Shown one piece after another: positions 21,372-32,164 of a DNA stretch of 64,000 bases; within the stretch, counting starts at the first letter, position 1, and each line of letters begins with the position of its first letter. The notes below the pieces were generated by a model, which searched no databases, was not told the origin of the DNA, and saw only the letters and a program-made list of their open reading frames with translations. This stretch comes from Ligustrum vulgare (Eukaryota > Streptophyta > Magnoliopsida > Lamiales > Oleaceae). Made by a program: the position numbers and the translations under genes. The stretch spans positions 17,430,692-17,494,691 of the forward strand of contig OY743179.1 in the NCBI GenBank assembly GCA_963555705.1. The letters are read 5' to 3'.

Positions 21372-21720
21372 AGAATAGGTGGGGGTAGAGTACGGAGTAT
21401 TCTTACTCTCGAGACACCCCTCTAATTTCCTAGGATTTCCTTAATGTTTAAATCTTGTGTGTACCTCAAAGGTTCCAGGTGGTAGATTACGGAGTATTCT
21501 TACTCTCGAAACACACCTCTTTGAAGGTTTCTTTATTTCCTCAAAAGGTCAGAGGTGGTAGGATACGGCTACTCCGGAAACACATCTCTCAATTTGAGGA
21601 ATTTCCCATGTTGCTTTCTTTTGCTTTTGCGTGTTTCATGTATTTCTTTTCCAGTGTGACTCTTTGTATGTTCTCCTTATGAGAAAATAATAAAATCTCT
21701 GCTATCATCTACTAAATCTC
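21372..21720 (+). repeat. Triple repeat after LOG and likely poly(A) region
   Basis: Three copies of a unit with GGTGG-TAGA-TACGGAGTATTC, TTACTCTCGA and GACACACCTCT occur at about 21378-21421, 21477-21521 and 21552-21590. The half-sites GAGTA and TACTC can pair. The same set follows the cassette A LOG, so it is an original cassette component. An AATAAAA near 21689-21695 may act as polyadenylation signal. Confidence 0.6.
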
Positions 21721-23475
21721 GTTTGTGATGTAAATGAACTTGCATGTCTAACCTTAATTCCTTTAGTGGATGCTTATCATATCATGCTCTTAATTCCAAA
21801 TGATAAAATTCTGGACAAAGTCTCCCTTGTAATTTGGACTTATCCCAAACCATAAGCATACTTCATAACTCACAATAATAAATAACTCCACATTTGATCA
21901 CAACGATCTAAAAATATTGAAAACGATTCCAACACTTCAATATCATCAAAAAAATATCTCATAATTCAATTCATAATTCCTCAACATAACAATTTCAAAT
22001 CATATTTTTCAATATCACAATATCACTTCCTTCCATACCTTAATTGGCTCAAAAGATTACTCATACTTATATTTATAAGTCATAAATCATATTCCCAAAA
22101 TTTAATCACAAGGCCAAAGTTCATAATAAATTTCTCTTCAATATAGAGGCATAATTCACTTACTCAACATAATATCCATTACTTAATTCCCAATAACCAA
22201 ATCTTTAAATCTCTAACTTCATAATGCTTCTCATAAAAGTCTCATTAAAACCACTTATAATCTTAACATCTCATAAAACTTCATAAAATTGGCTCGCTAT
22301 TTCTCATTAAATCTAAATGATAGATAATCTGAACATATTTCTAATCATTTCTGTTGACTTCTCATACTTAGTGCCATGTCTAAAATCAATTATGCAAAGT
22401 CCATTTAAGGTTCATCATTTCTAAACTCAAGGACAACAATTATTTTGAAAATCATTCTTAAGTCATATTATTCCCATTAGGCTCAACACCCGTTCTCTTT
22501 CTTTCTTTTCTTTCCGAATTTTTTTTTTTTTCAGAATTGAAACTTGAAGAGTGGTACCAATAATCATCCACAGTTTTTCCTTGCTTTTAAGCAAAGGTAG
22601 TGATAAAGGGATAAATTATTGAACCGAAAATTGAAACTTGAAGAGGAAGTACTAATAACCATCCACAGTTTTTCCCTTGTTTTTACACAAAGGTAGTGAT
22701 AAAGGGATAAATTATTGTACGAATTCATTATTAATTTTGTTTGTTTAATATATTATTCCATATATTTTGGGCAAAAGTTACAACCCAACTTAATTTCTAA
22801 TTGAGTCAATCTTACTAAGCTTAATATGCACCAAAATTCATATAAATATCCTCTCTGTCTCATGATTCTACATTGAAAAGAATAAAAAAAATTGAGTCTT
22901 CTATCAATTTATATCATACTTGACATGTATATTATGTGTAACACATAAAGATTCATAACATATGAATATTTCATACTTAACATGCTTCAATATAATCATA
23001 AATGCCATGTAATTGCTATTATACATAACATACCTGGTTCGAGGAGTCAAAACGTGGAAGGTGGCGTAGCGGATTGATGAGTCAAAATTTTCATAATTAA
23101 ATAATGGTCTATTTCTTAGAAAAAATTCATTAACCATTTTTGAATCTTTACATGAGATTTGGCCCAATTGATACATTATCAATACATGTAGTAATTTACT
23201 TAGCCCAATTAAAATTTTCATACATGATTGAGTCCAATTTAATATAATACCAAATAAAATAATTTGGTTATTCAAAATAAAATTTGCATAAATGATTAGA
23301 CCAAAATCTGATTCATAATAACAATTTGCTAATGATTTACTTAAATAATAATTTAGACAACTAAGAAAATTTTTCAAATACATAAAGTTAGGTCTAAAGT
23401 GATAAGAGACTTAAAAGTATATCCATTCATATTTCTCCATCACGACAAAATCAATAGTTAATTTTTTTTTTTTTT
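21721..23475. other. Element 2 interior, non-coding
   Basis: AT-rich sequence without retroviral or host genes. It contains a direct tandem duplication of about 97 bp (about 22534-22630 and 22631-22727), marked by GAAACTTGAAGAG and AAAGGTAGTGATAAAGGGA in both halves. Open frames on the minus strand here have no recognisable character. Confidence 0.6.
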
Positions 23476-23479
23476 TTTG

Positions 23480-23605
23480 AATAGTAAACGCACTGTTCAC
23501 CGAACAATTTTTTTTTAAAATGATGAACAGTGACCGTCACGAGTACTGTTCATGTGAACAGTGTCTCGGTTACTGTTCACCGAACAGTAACCTACTGCTT
23601 TACTG
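23480..23605. repeat. Cluster of ACTGTTCA/TGAACAGT motifs
   Basis: Seven or so copies of the octamer TGAACAGT or its reverse complement lie in about 120 bp near the 5' end of element 2, several in head-to-head pairs such as ACTGTTCATGTGAACAGT. They can form alternative short hairpins. The function is unknown. Confidence 0.6.
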
Positions 23606-23747
23606 TACATGCATAAACATTTTTTTCCAAGAGATGTAAAATATGAAGAAAATTAATTACTTTAACTGAAATTAAAAATAGATTAATTGCAATTTCTTGT
23701 AGAAATATTTTGAAATGATTTAAGGAGTCTACAGAAAAGTATAACTT

Positions 23748-23761
23748 GCTCTGATACCAAC
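23748..23761 (-). promoter_or_regulatory. Primer binding site of element 2 (tRNA-Met)
   Basis: On the minus strand it reads GTTGGTATCAGAGC directly after the 5' LTR. This is complementary to the 3' end of initiator tRNA-Met and fixes the element's orientation. Confidence 0.9.
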
Positions 23762-25832
23762 TGTGATGACCCGAATTTTCGACCATTCGAGTGCCACTAA
23801 AAGTGACTCATATCATATTATCGAGACTTAAATAGTAATGTAAAATTATTCAAAAGAATAATTAGAATCCCATAATTTAATTTGTGAATAAAAATAGAAC
23901 ATAATTTTCTTACATAAAGTTCAACATAATTATCTCATCAATCTTAACCACTTTTGCCACTTCCATGTTGACCGCCTCGAACCTTCAATTATCTGAAAAT
24001 GGTAAATATCGTGGAGTGAGATTTATAAAATCCCAGTAAGTATACCAAGCATAATTTTCTTTTGAAAGCATATGGATCATTTTCATAACATAGGATAGGA
24101 TCGAAATCCTCATAAACATAGAGAGACACAAGAATTTTACCGAACTTAGATGACAAGAATTCTTATGTGTAGCGCTACTAAACTCCGGTCCCCTTAGCAT
24201 AATCATAAACATATCATATGGGACCAATAGCAATCTTGTGAGATTGATTTCATAGCAATGATCCAAACATTTTCGTAAAAACATAAGGTATATCTAATTT
24301 TCATAAAAACATACTTACTTTTCTTAAAAATATAAGATATTTTACTTTTCATAAAAACATACTTACTTTTCTTAAAAACATAAGGTGTATTTACCTTTCA
24401 TAAAAACATACTTACTTTTCATAAAAACATAAGGTAATACCTTTCATAAAAACATACTTACTTTTCATAAAAACTTAAAGTATATTTACATTTCATAACA
24501 ACATACTTAATTTTCATAAAAACATAAGATATACTTACCTTTTAAAAGATTAAAATGAAGTGTAGTAGTAAATGGACCAAAACTTTCTTGACCACCTTGA
24601 ATTTCTCTTACTTGTGGATTTTGTCAAGAGGTTGGAAATAAGTGTATATGTGTAGAGTTGTGTGTGAAAGAGATGGGTTTAAATAGATGTATAAAGTTGG
24701 CATATTGTAAACATAATCATTCAATTCTATTAATTTTAATACATCATTTTCTTAAAGTAAAGCACCATTCATATATACTTTTCCATATTTATACAAATAA
24801 TATGCTCTTCATGATTATATATAATGGAGTCTATCAATCATTCATATACTTTTCCATATTTATACAATTATTATGCTCTTCATGATTATATATAATGGAG
24901 TATATAAATCATTCATATACTTTTCCATATTTATACAAATATTATGCTCTTCATGATTACATATAATGGAGTCTTATCAATCATTCATATACTTTTCCAT
25001 ATTTATACAAATATTATGCTCTTCATGATTATATATAATGGAGTATATAATTCATTCATATACTTTTCCATATTTATACAAATATTATGCTCTTCATGAT
25101 TACATATAATGGAGTCTATCAATCATTCATATACTTTTTCATATTTATACAATTATTATGCTCTTCATGTTTATATATAATGGAGTATATAATTCATTCA
25201 TATACTTTTCCATATTTATACAATTATTATGCTCTTCATGTTTATATATAATGGAGTATATAATTCATTCATATACTTTTCCATATTTATACAAATATTA
25301 TGCTCTTCATGATTACATATAATGGAGTCTATCAATCATTCATATACTTTTCCATATTTATACAAATATTATGCTCTTCATGTTTATATATAATGGAGTA
25401 TATAATTCATTCATATACTTTTCCATATTTATACAAATATTATGCTCTTCATGATTACATATAATGGAGTCTATCAACCATTCATATACTTTTCCATATT
25501 TATTAAATTAAGATTCTCATAATTATTATATATAATGGAACCTCTCATGCTTGCATATATTTTCTTAATTTCAATAATAAAAATAATTTTTGTATAAATA
25601 AATATTGGGATAACATTGAATTAAGTACTTGGACTTAATATACTTTAAATCAAGAGAATGGAGATATTTTTAGAAATTCGGAATTTAATTTAAAATCGAA
25701 CGATCTCGATTATTTCTTGACTTGGCTATACGAATACGTCACGGAGTTACTTAATAAAAATGGGTGAAATAGTAGCGACACGATTTTCTATTAAAATAAT
25801 TATTAATCGCGTAAAAATTCTTGGTCGCTACA
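23762..25832 (-). repeat. Element 2, 5' LTR (right copy)
   Basis: The 2071-bp LTR is nearly identical to 16876-18944, including both minisatellites (about 24295-24540 and 24765-25500). Short frames inside (23985-24284 minus, 24658-24885 plus) are duplicates or shadows without coding character. Confidence 0.92.
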
Positions 25833-25837
25833 CTATG

Positions 25838-26131
25838 TCCATGCTATCATGTGATATTATCTTATCATATATCAACATTCTCTTGTTGGATAATTCATTT
25901 TTATCTATCTTTTCAATACAGATAATGGTAACTTCTGGTACCGTTTGATAAAATATTTTTATCAACAGTCACCAACTTTTTGGTAATGATAACTTCTGGT
26001 ATCATTTGATAAAATATTATCTAACTTTAGTAGTGATAACTTCTGGTACCGTTAAATGAAATATCAAATAACAATAATATCGTATATATATTAACAATAA
26101 TAATACTGAGGTTATACCACCACGTATATAT
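25838..26131. other. Element 1 interior, non-coding, with ACTTCTGGT motifs
   Basis: Three copies of the element 1 motif ACTTCTGGT occur at about 25931, 25992 and 26039, each in a longer repeated context (GATAACTTCTGGTACCGTT). There is no gene. Confidence 0.6.
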
Positions 26132-26139
26132 ATTGATAA

Positions 26140-26466
26140 CAGTGTTCTAAAAAGCGTGATGAAGCGGGGAGCCCGAGTGTCAAGCTTTTCAAGCTTAAGC
26201 GGGAGTATGCGTTAAAAAACGTTAAAAAGTGTTTTTCAATTCCTATATACAAAATTTAAATTTTACACATACTTTAACCCCTAAAAAAAATTTGAAAAAA
26301 AAATAAAAAAATCATAAGCGCGCTTTGGCTAGCTTCGGGTCGTGCTTACTCGCGGATAATGCGCTCTTTTTTCCTGCTTTTTAGATAAAAGATTTTCAGA
26401 CGCTTTTTCCACGCTTTTCGCTGTTTTGACGCGGCTGAGGCGAGCGTTGCGCGTTTTAGAACACTG
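26140..26466. mobile_element. hAT-like MITE
   Basis: Terminal inverted repeats CAGTGTTCTAAAA and TTTTAGAACACTG flank 327 bp. The 8-bp target duplication ATTGATAA/GTTGATAA has one change. CAGTG-type ends with 8-bp duplications indicate hAT mobilisation. A partial copy in inverted orientation is at 28610-28761. The frame at 26329-26661 on the minus strand is not a gene. Confidence 0.75.
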
Positions 26467-26474
26467 GTTGATAA

Positions 26475-27264
26475 CAACCTCTAATATGTTAGAATTAATC
26501 AACAATTGAGGTGTTTTTGAAATAATATAAAATTTGAATATATGTAAAATATTCCATGTATTCAATTGATAGACCGACCATATAGGCGGTGTCAACATAA
26601 TGAAATAATTACCTTTTATGAGTGAGTGAGTCATATCTTCAAATCCAGTCAAAGTATTCATAATAGTCCAATCTGTTACGATAATGAGTCATGTCCAGTT
26701 AAGGTATAAATCCAGTCCATAATAACTCAATCCATCACGGTATGACAATAATTATATTACTTATACCTTGTTTAAACTCTTTAATTTATTGATCACAGAT
26801 TAATGTTAATTAGTTGTGAATATTGTTAATGCTAATCATATAATTAATATGCATAATTATAATGAAACGATTTAAAATCTTACCACTATACCTACCAAGT
26901 TCGTGGACTTTTGTTAGTTTCCACCAAGTTAGTGTTAGACACCACGATCACTACTGCAGTCATGCCTTTAATCTGAATTTTCTAGATCAAAGGTTGTGAT
27001 ACTTTTCTCTTCTCATTTTTTTTCATCGAAGTATTCATCTTCAAGATCAATTTCGCAATTCCAGTAGTCCTAGCAACAATATGGGACCAAAAATAATTGC
27101 AGTAGTGGAGTGGAGTTCTCGGCCGTGATTGGTAAAAGAAGAATTTTTCTAAATATGGGATTTAATAGAGTGGTTCACGTTGATTAATAATAATCAGGTT
27201 TCTGATACAGAGGTTCATCATTTAGATGCAACAATAGAGCATACTCCCGTCATATTACTCAATA
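26475..27264. other. Element 1 leader region, non-coding
   Basis: In element 1 orientation this is the region just downstream of the primer site, where gag would be expected. No gag-like frame is found. Two near-repeats with CCAGTC...TAATAACTCAATCC style sequence occur at 26660-26740. Confidence 0.5.
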
Positions 27265-27288
27265 GGCTAGAGACTCGTGCTGATAACG
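27265..27288 (-). promoter_or_regulatory. Primer binding site of element 1, half tRNA-Ile type
   Basis: The plus strand ends CTCGTGCTGATAACG immediately before the LTR. This resembles nucleotides around 16-40 of plant tRNA-Ile(AAU), in which the sequence through the anticodon is CGTGCTAATAACG. The single difference in the anticodon is G for A, which is what copying inosine-34 would give. The geometry (primer 3' end in the anticodon stem) is that of copia elements primed by a cleaved tRNA 5' half. The tRNA sequence is recalled, not looked up. Confidence 0.6.
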
Positions 27289-27506
27289 TGTTGTGAAACT
27301 ACCATAATAATAATACTAGATATAGAGATAGAGAGAGATGAGAAGAGGAGAGAATTCTCATTCAATTTAAGTGTGATCAATGTTACAAGAAAAAACCCTA
27401 TTTATAGAAATTGATAGGGGCAAATATAGTCATTCATACCTATTAAATTATTGTTATAAGTTAGGTAGAAATTAGGTAAAGTTAGATTAGGGAATAATTT
27501 ACAACA
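27289..27506 (-). repeat. Element 1, 5' LTR (right copy)
   Basis: The 218-bp LTR pairs with 10309-10527. It has TG...CA ends and is followed by TCAGT, the partner of TCAGC at the other end. Confidence 0.9.
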
Positions 27507-27778
27507 TCAGTCAAATTTTAATTAATAGTGTTTTATTGTGAAATAAAGTTTTACTATTTTATATTCTAAGAAAGCATGCTCAAGAATGTACGATGTTCAA
27601 TACTTGAAAGTTGAAGTCATTTGGGGAACAATTTATTACAATCGATATATGGATTTTAAGTATTCATAATTGATTTTGTATCATTACACGATGTCAAATG
27701 AAGCATTTGATGATAGATGTTTGGAAGAGATACGACTCAAGTTATGACCAGTTAAAGCCCGGAAACAATCGTTCAACT

Positions 27779-28209
27779 AGGGATGGTAAAACGGCTCGTC
27801 GGCTCGAGCCGCTCGGACTCGACTCGAAAAAAGCTCGGCTCGCAGCTTGAGATTTCAAGCCAAAACTCGAGCCGAGCTTTTTTTTTAGAGACGGACTTTG
27901 GCTCGACTCGAGCAAAAATAAGTCCGCTAAAAAAAAGCTCGACGAAAGCTTGAGCAATGAATTTTGACCATGAGCTAGGCTCAACTATATATATATTTTC
28001 AATAAAAATTTTATGAATTTTTGCTATAAAAATAAAAAAAATTAAAAGCTCAGGACTTGACTCGGCTCGGCACGAAAAAAGTTCGAGCTAAAGCTTGAGT
28101 CGAGAGTTATTTTTGGGGACGAGTTTTAGATCGGCTCGACTCGGGCCAAAAAAATCTCGACCCCTAAAAGTTTGAGCCTTGATCTTCGGCTCGGCCGTTG
28201 ACATCCCTA
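27779..28209. mobile_element. Mutator-like MITE
   Basis: The ends are AGGGATGGTAAAACGGC and GCCGTTGACATCCCT(A). The exact 9-bp target duplication CGTTCAACT lies at 27770-27778 and 28210-28218. The interior is built from GGCTCGA/TCGAGCC repeats in both orientations. There is no coding capacity; the minus-strand frame at 27742-27984 is a by-product. Confidence 0.85.
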
Positions 28210-28218
28210 CGTTCAACT

Positions 28219-29368
28219 AGTGGTGAACAAATAAATCGTCAAATAGTCAAGTCGAATCAAAACGCAACAAATGATTTGATTTGATTTGGTTCGATTTCAA
28301 ATGTGAAATGATTTGTTTTGATTTCAAAAAATTACAAAAAATAAAGAAAAACGTTCAATTTTAGCACACCTTTTTTTATTCTCAACAAATCAAAAACGAA
28401 GAAGTCGAACTCTATAAAGGATGTACACGTGATTAAGCAATGATAAAACCCCTCAAAATTGCAGCATACCAATATCGTTTGATAATAATGTTTGATTTAT
28501 AAACTGATTTATTTATGATTTTGAGGTAAAAAGTAGTAATTGAAAATTGAAGAGAGAAAAATGTGTGATTAAAAAGTAAATTGAGAAATTGTGTGATTTA
28601 TAAAAAATAGTTTTTTTTAGGGGTTAAAGTATGTGTAAAATTTAAATTTTGTATATAAGAATTGAAAAACGTTTTTTAACGCTTTTTAACGCATATTCTC
28701 GCTTAAGCTTGAAAAGCTTGACACTCGGACTCCCCGCTTCATCACGCTTTTTAAAACACTGACTAAACGGCATCCAACTCAGTAAAATGCAAGCTTCGGA
28801 AGGGGAAATCCACTAATATCTCCGACTCCGAAAAGTGATATTTAAAGTTGAAAGAAGGGAGGTTGATTGAAGAAGCTATTATCATGCTTCATAATGCACA
28901 AGGTCGTTCACTTCTTTCTGGTATGCAATAATATAATCTTGTAATAATCTTAAGCACAATTTATATCGTAATAAATTTTCGGCTATTTTCTGTTTTGAAA
29001 ATTAATTCCAACATATAACCATGCCTTAAATTATTGCAAGGCTGTTGGATACTATTAATGAGAGTTTTAACTCGAAATTTTAGACAAATATATATCTTTG
29101 AGCTCGTTTGAAATCTACTGATTTATTTGTTGACAAACAGCGGTTACAAACCGCACCAACTGGAAAAAATGGTTTTGTTATTTTGATTTAGGAAATTAAA
29201 TGGTTTGGTTTAATTTGATTTCGTTTGAAAAAATTTCAAACCGTTTTAAATGGTTTGGTTTGAAATCTTGCTAAAAACTGTCCAAGCCAAATTGTATTCA
29301 GCCCTACTATCAACAATAGACCTTGACTCATTGTTTAATTAGGCTAAGAGTAGATTTTGAAAATTTAA
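28219..29368. other. AT-rich non-coding DNA
   Basis: It includes GATTTGATTTGGTT-type low-complexity runs (28265-28300, 29190-29270) and the hAT-like MITE fragment listed separately. No gene is seen. Confidence 0.5.
28610..28761. mobile_element. Partial hAT-like MITE, inverted copy
   Basis: Its reverse complement matches about 26140-26290, including AAGCGTGATGAAGCGGGGAG and the CAGTGTTTTAAAA terminus (at 28749-28761). Only one terminus is present. Confidence 0.7.
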
Positions 29369-30448
29369 GACTGCGTTCTCTTTAACGTTTTTCAGTCGTT
29401 TTCCTTTTTCGAAGACGTGGAAAACGCGTTCTCTTGCACCGTTTTCGAGAAAAAAAATTTGAAAACGTTTTCCAAATTTTGTAAAGGAAATGGAAACCGC
29501 AGAATTCACGTTTTTCACATTTTCCATTCATTTGAACTAAAAAAAAGGAAAACGCGCGTTTTCCCGTTTTCCGTGTTTTCGTTTTAGAAAAAAATCCTAA
29601 AAATTTTGAAATTGATCAAAATTTGTCATTTTAATTACATTATTGGTCCCCGATTTTCAAAATTTGACATTTTAATCCTCAAATTTTGAAATTTCTTTCG
29701 AAAATACCCTAATTTATTTGCAACTTAGGTCCTTCAATTTTATATTTTCTTGCACATTAGTCCGCAAATTTTACTTTTCTTTCAATTTAGTCATTCTCGT
29801 ATTTGCTTTATAGGTCATTGTCTTCAAACATATATAACTTTTGATCTACAATTTCGAATTGCACTCCGTTTTTTGCATCAAACTTCAAATTCAACAATCT
29901 TTCTTATGATGTATCATGTGCTCAATTATTAAATATTTCTTTTTTACTTTTGTATTGTAGAAAATTAGGGCATCATTGATGAAAGTATGGATTTTTGAAC
30001 TTTTTTGACATAACCAAATATGACATCTCTATTTCATTTATATTGTGTATATCATATATGTATGAATGTTGAATGCGTGTGTGTCTATATATATATATAT
30101 AGTTACATGTAATATAATTACAAGTGCACAAAGTGTGTGTTTGATATTATTTAAAAAGGAATTTTTTCAAGTGAATAGTAATATTTAGGGGAATGGATGA
30201 TTGAGATTTAGTTGAAAAGTCAAATATTGTGGATCTCACTTTTAATGAGAATCAAACAAGGACATAATAGTTTTCTGAAAAAAATTCAAACAGAACGTGT
30301 TTTCCAGCATTTCATTTTCGAGAACAGTTTTCAGAAATAACAAACTAAACGCATTTTCAGCAATTTTGAAAACCTTCAGAAAAAACGAAAATCAAAAAAT
30401 ATTTTCGATAATAAAAATAGAAAACTGAAATATAAAGAGAACGCAGCC
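29369..30448. mobile_element. Harbinger/Tourist-like non-autonomous element
   Basis: The terminal inverted repeats are GACTGCGTTCTCTTTA at the left and TAAAGAGAACGCAGCC at the right, with the 3-bp target duplication TAA on both sides (29366-29368 and 30449-30451). It is about 1.08 kb, with related subterminal sequence (GTTTTC/GAAAAC-rich) at both ends and no transposase. A smaller MITE-like repeat is nested at about 30132-30275. Confidence 0.7.
30132..30275 (-). repeat. Dispersed MITE-like repeat, copy 1 (inverted)
   Basis: Its reverse complement matches 37340-37502 and 47138-47310. It starts CTTGTTTGATT and shares CACAATATTTGACTTTTCAA and ATTACTATTCA blocks with them. The ends with TTGTTTGGTAT/ATATCAAACAA in the second copy suggest a short inverted terminal repeat. 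Confidence 0.6.
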
Positions 30449-30451
30449 TAA

Positions 30452-31920
30452 ATCTCATCACAATTTTTTTTTTCCTAAAAGGCTTATACTATTTTCTCGT
30501 CCATCCTTTAACTACCTCTTTATGTTTTCCCTCTATTTCTTAAATGTGAATAGTTTTATGTAACTTTTTTTTATCTTTTTAATTAATCATTATATTTGAG
30601 TTCTTATTTGACCTAAGAGCTTGTTTGATTAGGTATAATTTTTCAATGAAAAAGATAACTTTTTTCCTATTTTCCTACTTTTTTGTGTTTGATTGTAAAA
30701 ATTTGGCATGAAAAAAATTTCCACAAACCTCCCTCACGCGCCCATTTTCAATGATTTGGTGGAAAATATTTTTTCTTAATTTAGTTGAGAAAATATTTTC
30801 CATGTTACATGAAAAATTATTTTCGTCACATAAATATTTGATCAATTTTATTGTTGTTAATTGACTTATTTTTTTTTAAAAAAAAATTAATATTATCATT
30901 ATCAAGAACAAATATGTTATAAAAGTAAAAAATAAAATAAAATAGCTAAAATTTAGTTTATTGACATGAAAAAATAATGATAATCAAATAACGAAATTTT
31001 AAAAATTCTTCACTTTTTTCACCTAGAAAATCAAACCAATCAAACACTTCCAATTCATAGGTTTCACGAAAATAATTTCTAGACAAATATTTTCCTTAAA
31101 ATTTTTTTTTATTTCCACCCAATTTTCACTTTCGCCATCTAACACACCCTAATTTCCTTTAAATCATATATCAAAACCCTCACCAACCACACTTTAAGCA
31201 TTAAGAAACCTTAATAATTATATATATTTTTATGATAATTTTGTTGAGTTAGGTGAGACACCTACTACTAAACCTAGATTTGTTTATACCTAACACCTAA
31301 TATTTTAAACGTGAATTAGTTCTTTCTGAGAAAACCGTAAAATTTTGAAGTTACTGCAATCCGAACCTAATAAAAATCTAGTTTATAAAACCGAACCTAG
31401 AGACTTTGGTCTTTGCTCCTATAACCAACGAGGGATACCAAAAATTGATAAACTACAAAGGGAAAAGAAAAAGTCAGTTTTTTCTTCTCCTTTTGTCTTT
31501 TTGCTAGTAAAATAAAGAAAAATGCTTGTTGTATTGTATATGATCATTTACATAATCTCTATACATAAATTGATAAAATATCAAGAAAAAAGTGGGGGAG
31601 TTTTTTTATATGGTTGATGAGATCAAATCTCGTCACACCATTCGTCGATTATCAAATCTATAAGTCGTGAAAATTTAACCCCTTTTTTGTGATTGGGAAT
31701 AGATTGTGCAACTCTGAATAATAGTGAAAATTATTGTACATTTCAATGGATCTAAATCTTACAAAAATTTAATAAATTATCGAGCTTTGTTTTCTAGTTT
31801 AAAGTATTCAAAAGTACAGCAAAATAAGAGTTGTCTAGGATCACAACACAAAATTTATTGCATATACACTACAATGTGGCATGTAGTGACATGGTAAAAG
31901 TTTAACAAAAAAAGGAGAAA
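30452..31920. other. AT-rich non-coding DNA
   Basis: No gene. A segment at about 30612-31050 starts GAGCTTGTTTGATT and carries AATCAAACACTT near its right part, which hints at another degenerate MITE, but the boundaries are unclear. Confidence 0.5.
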
Positions 31921-32164
31921 GATCAGTCGAACAAGAAGACCTAATGATATCTAGTGATGGCAACGGGCAGGTACGGATCGGGTACCTGTCGAGTTGGTTT
32001 TTTTTTGCTATCTCTAATGATATTGATTTAAAATTGTAGGGAGCAAGATCAGTCGAACAAGAAGACCTAATGATATCTAGTGATGGCAACGGGCGGGTAC
32101 GGATCGGGTACTCGTCAGGTTGGTTTTTTTTTGCTATCTCTAATGATATTGATTTAAAATTGTA

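Larger units (their letters stand above)
16876..25832 (-). mobile_element. Young non-autonomous LTR retrotransposon (element 2) carrying a gene cassette
   Basis: It has two LTRs of about 2.07 kb (16876-18944 and 23762-25832) with TGTGATGACC...CGCTACA ends on the plus strand. The 5-bp target duplication CTATG is perfect (16871-16875 and 25833-25837). Orientation is minus. A primer site reading TTGGTATCAGAGC on the minus strand adjoins the right LTR. A purine tract adjoins the left LTR, preceded on the minus strand by TTTCGAGGACGAAATTAT, a hallmark of the end of many plant Ty3-gypsy polyproteins. The 4.8-kb interior has no gag or pol. It holds, on the opposite strand, the intact NABP-like and LOG genes. 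The LTRs differ at only about ten places by eye, so insertion was recent. It sits inside element 1. Confidence 0.92.
10309..27506 (-). mobile_element. Old LTR retrotransposon (element 1), copia-like, no pol, minus strand
   Basis: It is bounded by 219- and 218-bp direct repeats starting TGTTGTGAAAC and ending TTTACAACA. The flanks TCAGC (10304-10308) and TCAGT (27507-27511) are a target duplication with one change. Orientation is minus: a purine tract (reads TTCAAGGGGGAG on the minus strand) adjoins the left LTR, and the primer site adjoins the right LTR. No gag or pol is visible in the roughly 7.8 kb left after removing the nested element at 16876-25832. The interior carries copia-type 3' repeats, a broken protein-plus-LOG cassette on the opposite strand, an LTR-like fragment and MITEs. 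About a dozen differences between the short LTRs point to an old insertion. Confidence 0.85.

Noticed and set aside
22904..23383. 159-residue minus-strand ORF as a gag relic of element 2
   Set aside because: No gag motif, zinc knuckle or conserved residues were visible; composition fits chance in AT-rich DNA.
23748..23761. tRNA gene
   Set aside because: The tRNA-Met-like sequence is only the 14-bp primer site; no cloverleaf surrounds it.
16876..25832. Element 2 as a simple segmental duplication
   Set aside because: A perfect CTATG duplication, TG...CA ends, primer site and purine tract show the large repeats are LTRs of one inserted element.
27742..27984. 80-residue Ser-rich minus-strand ORF
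   Set aside because: It lies mostly within the GGCTCGA-repeat MITE and is not conserved coding sequence.
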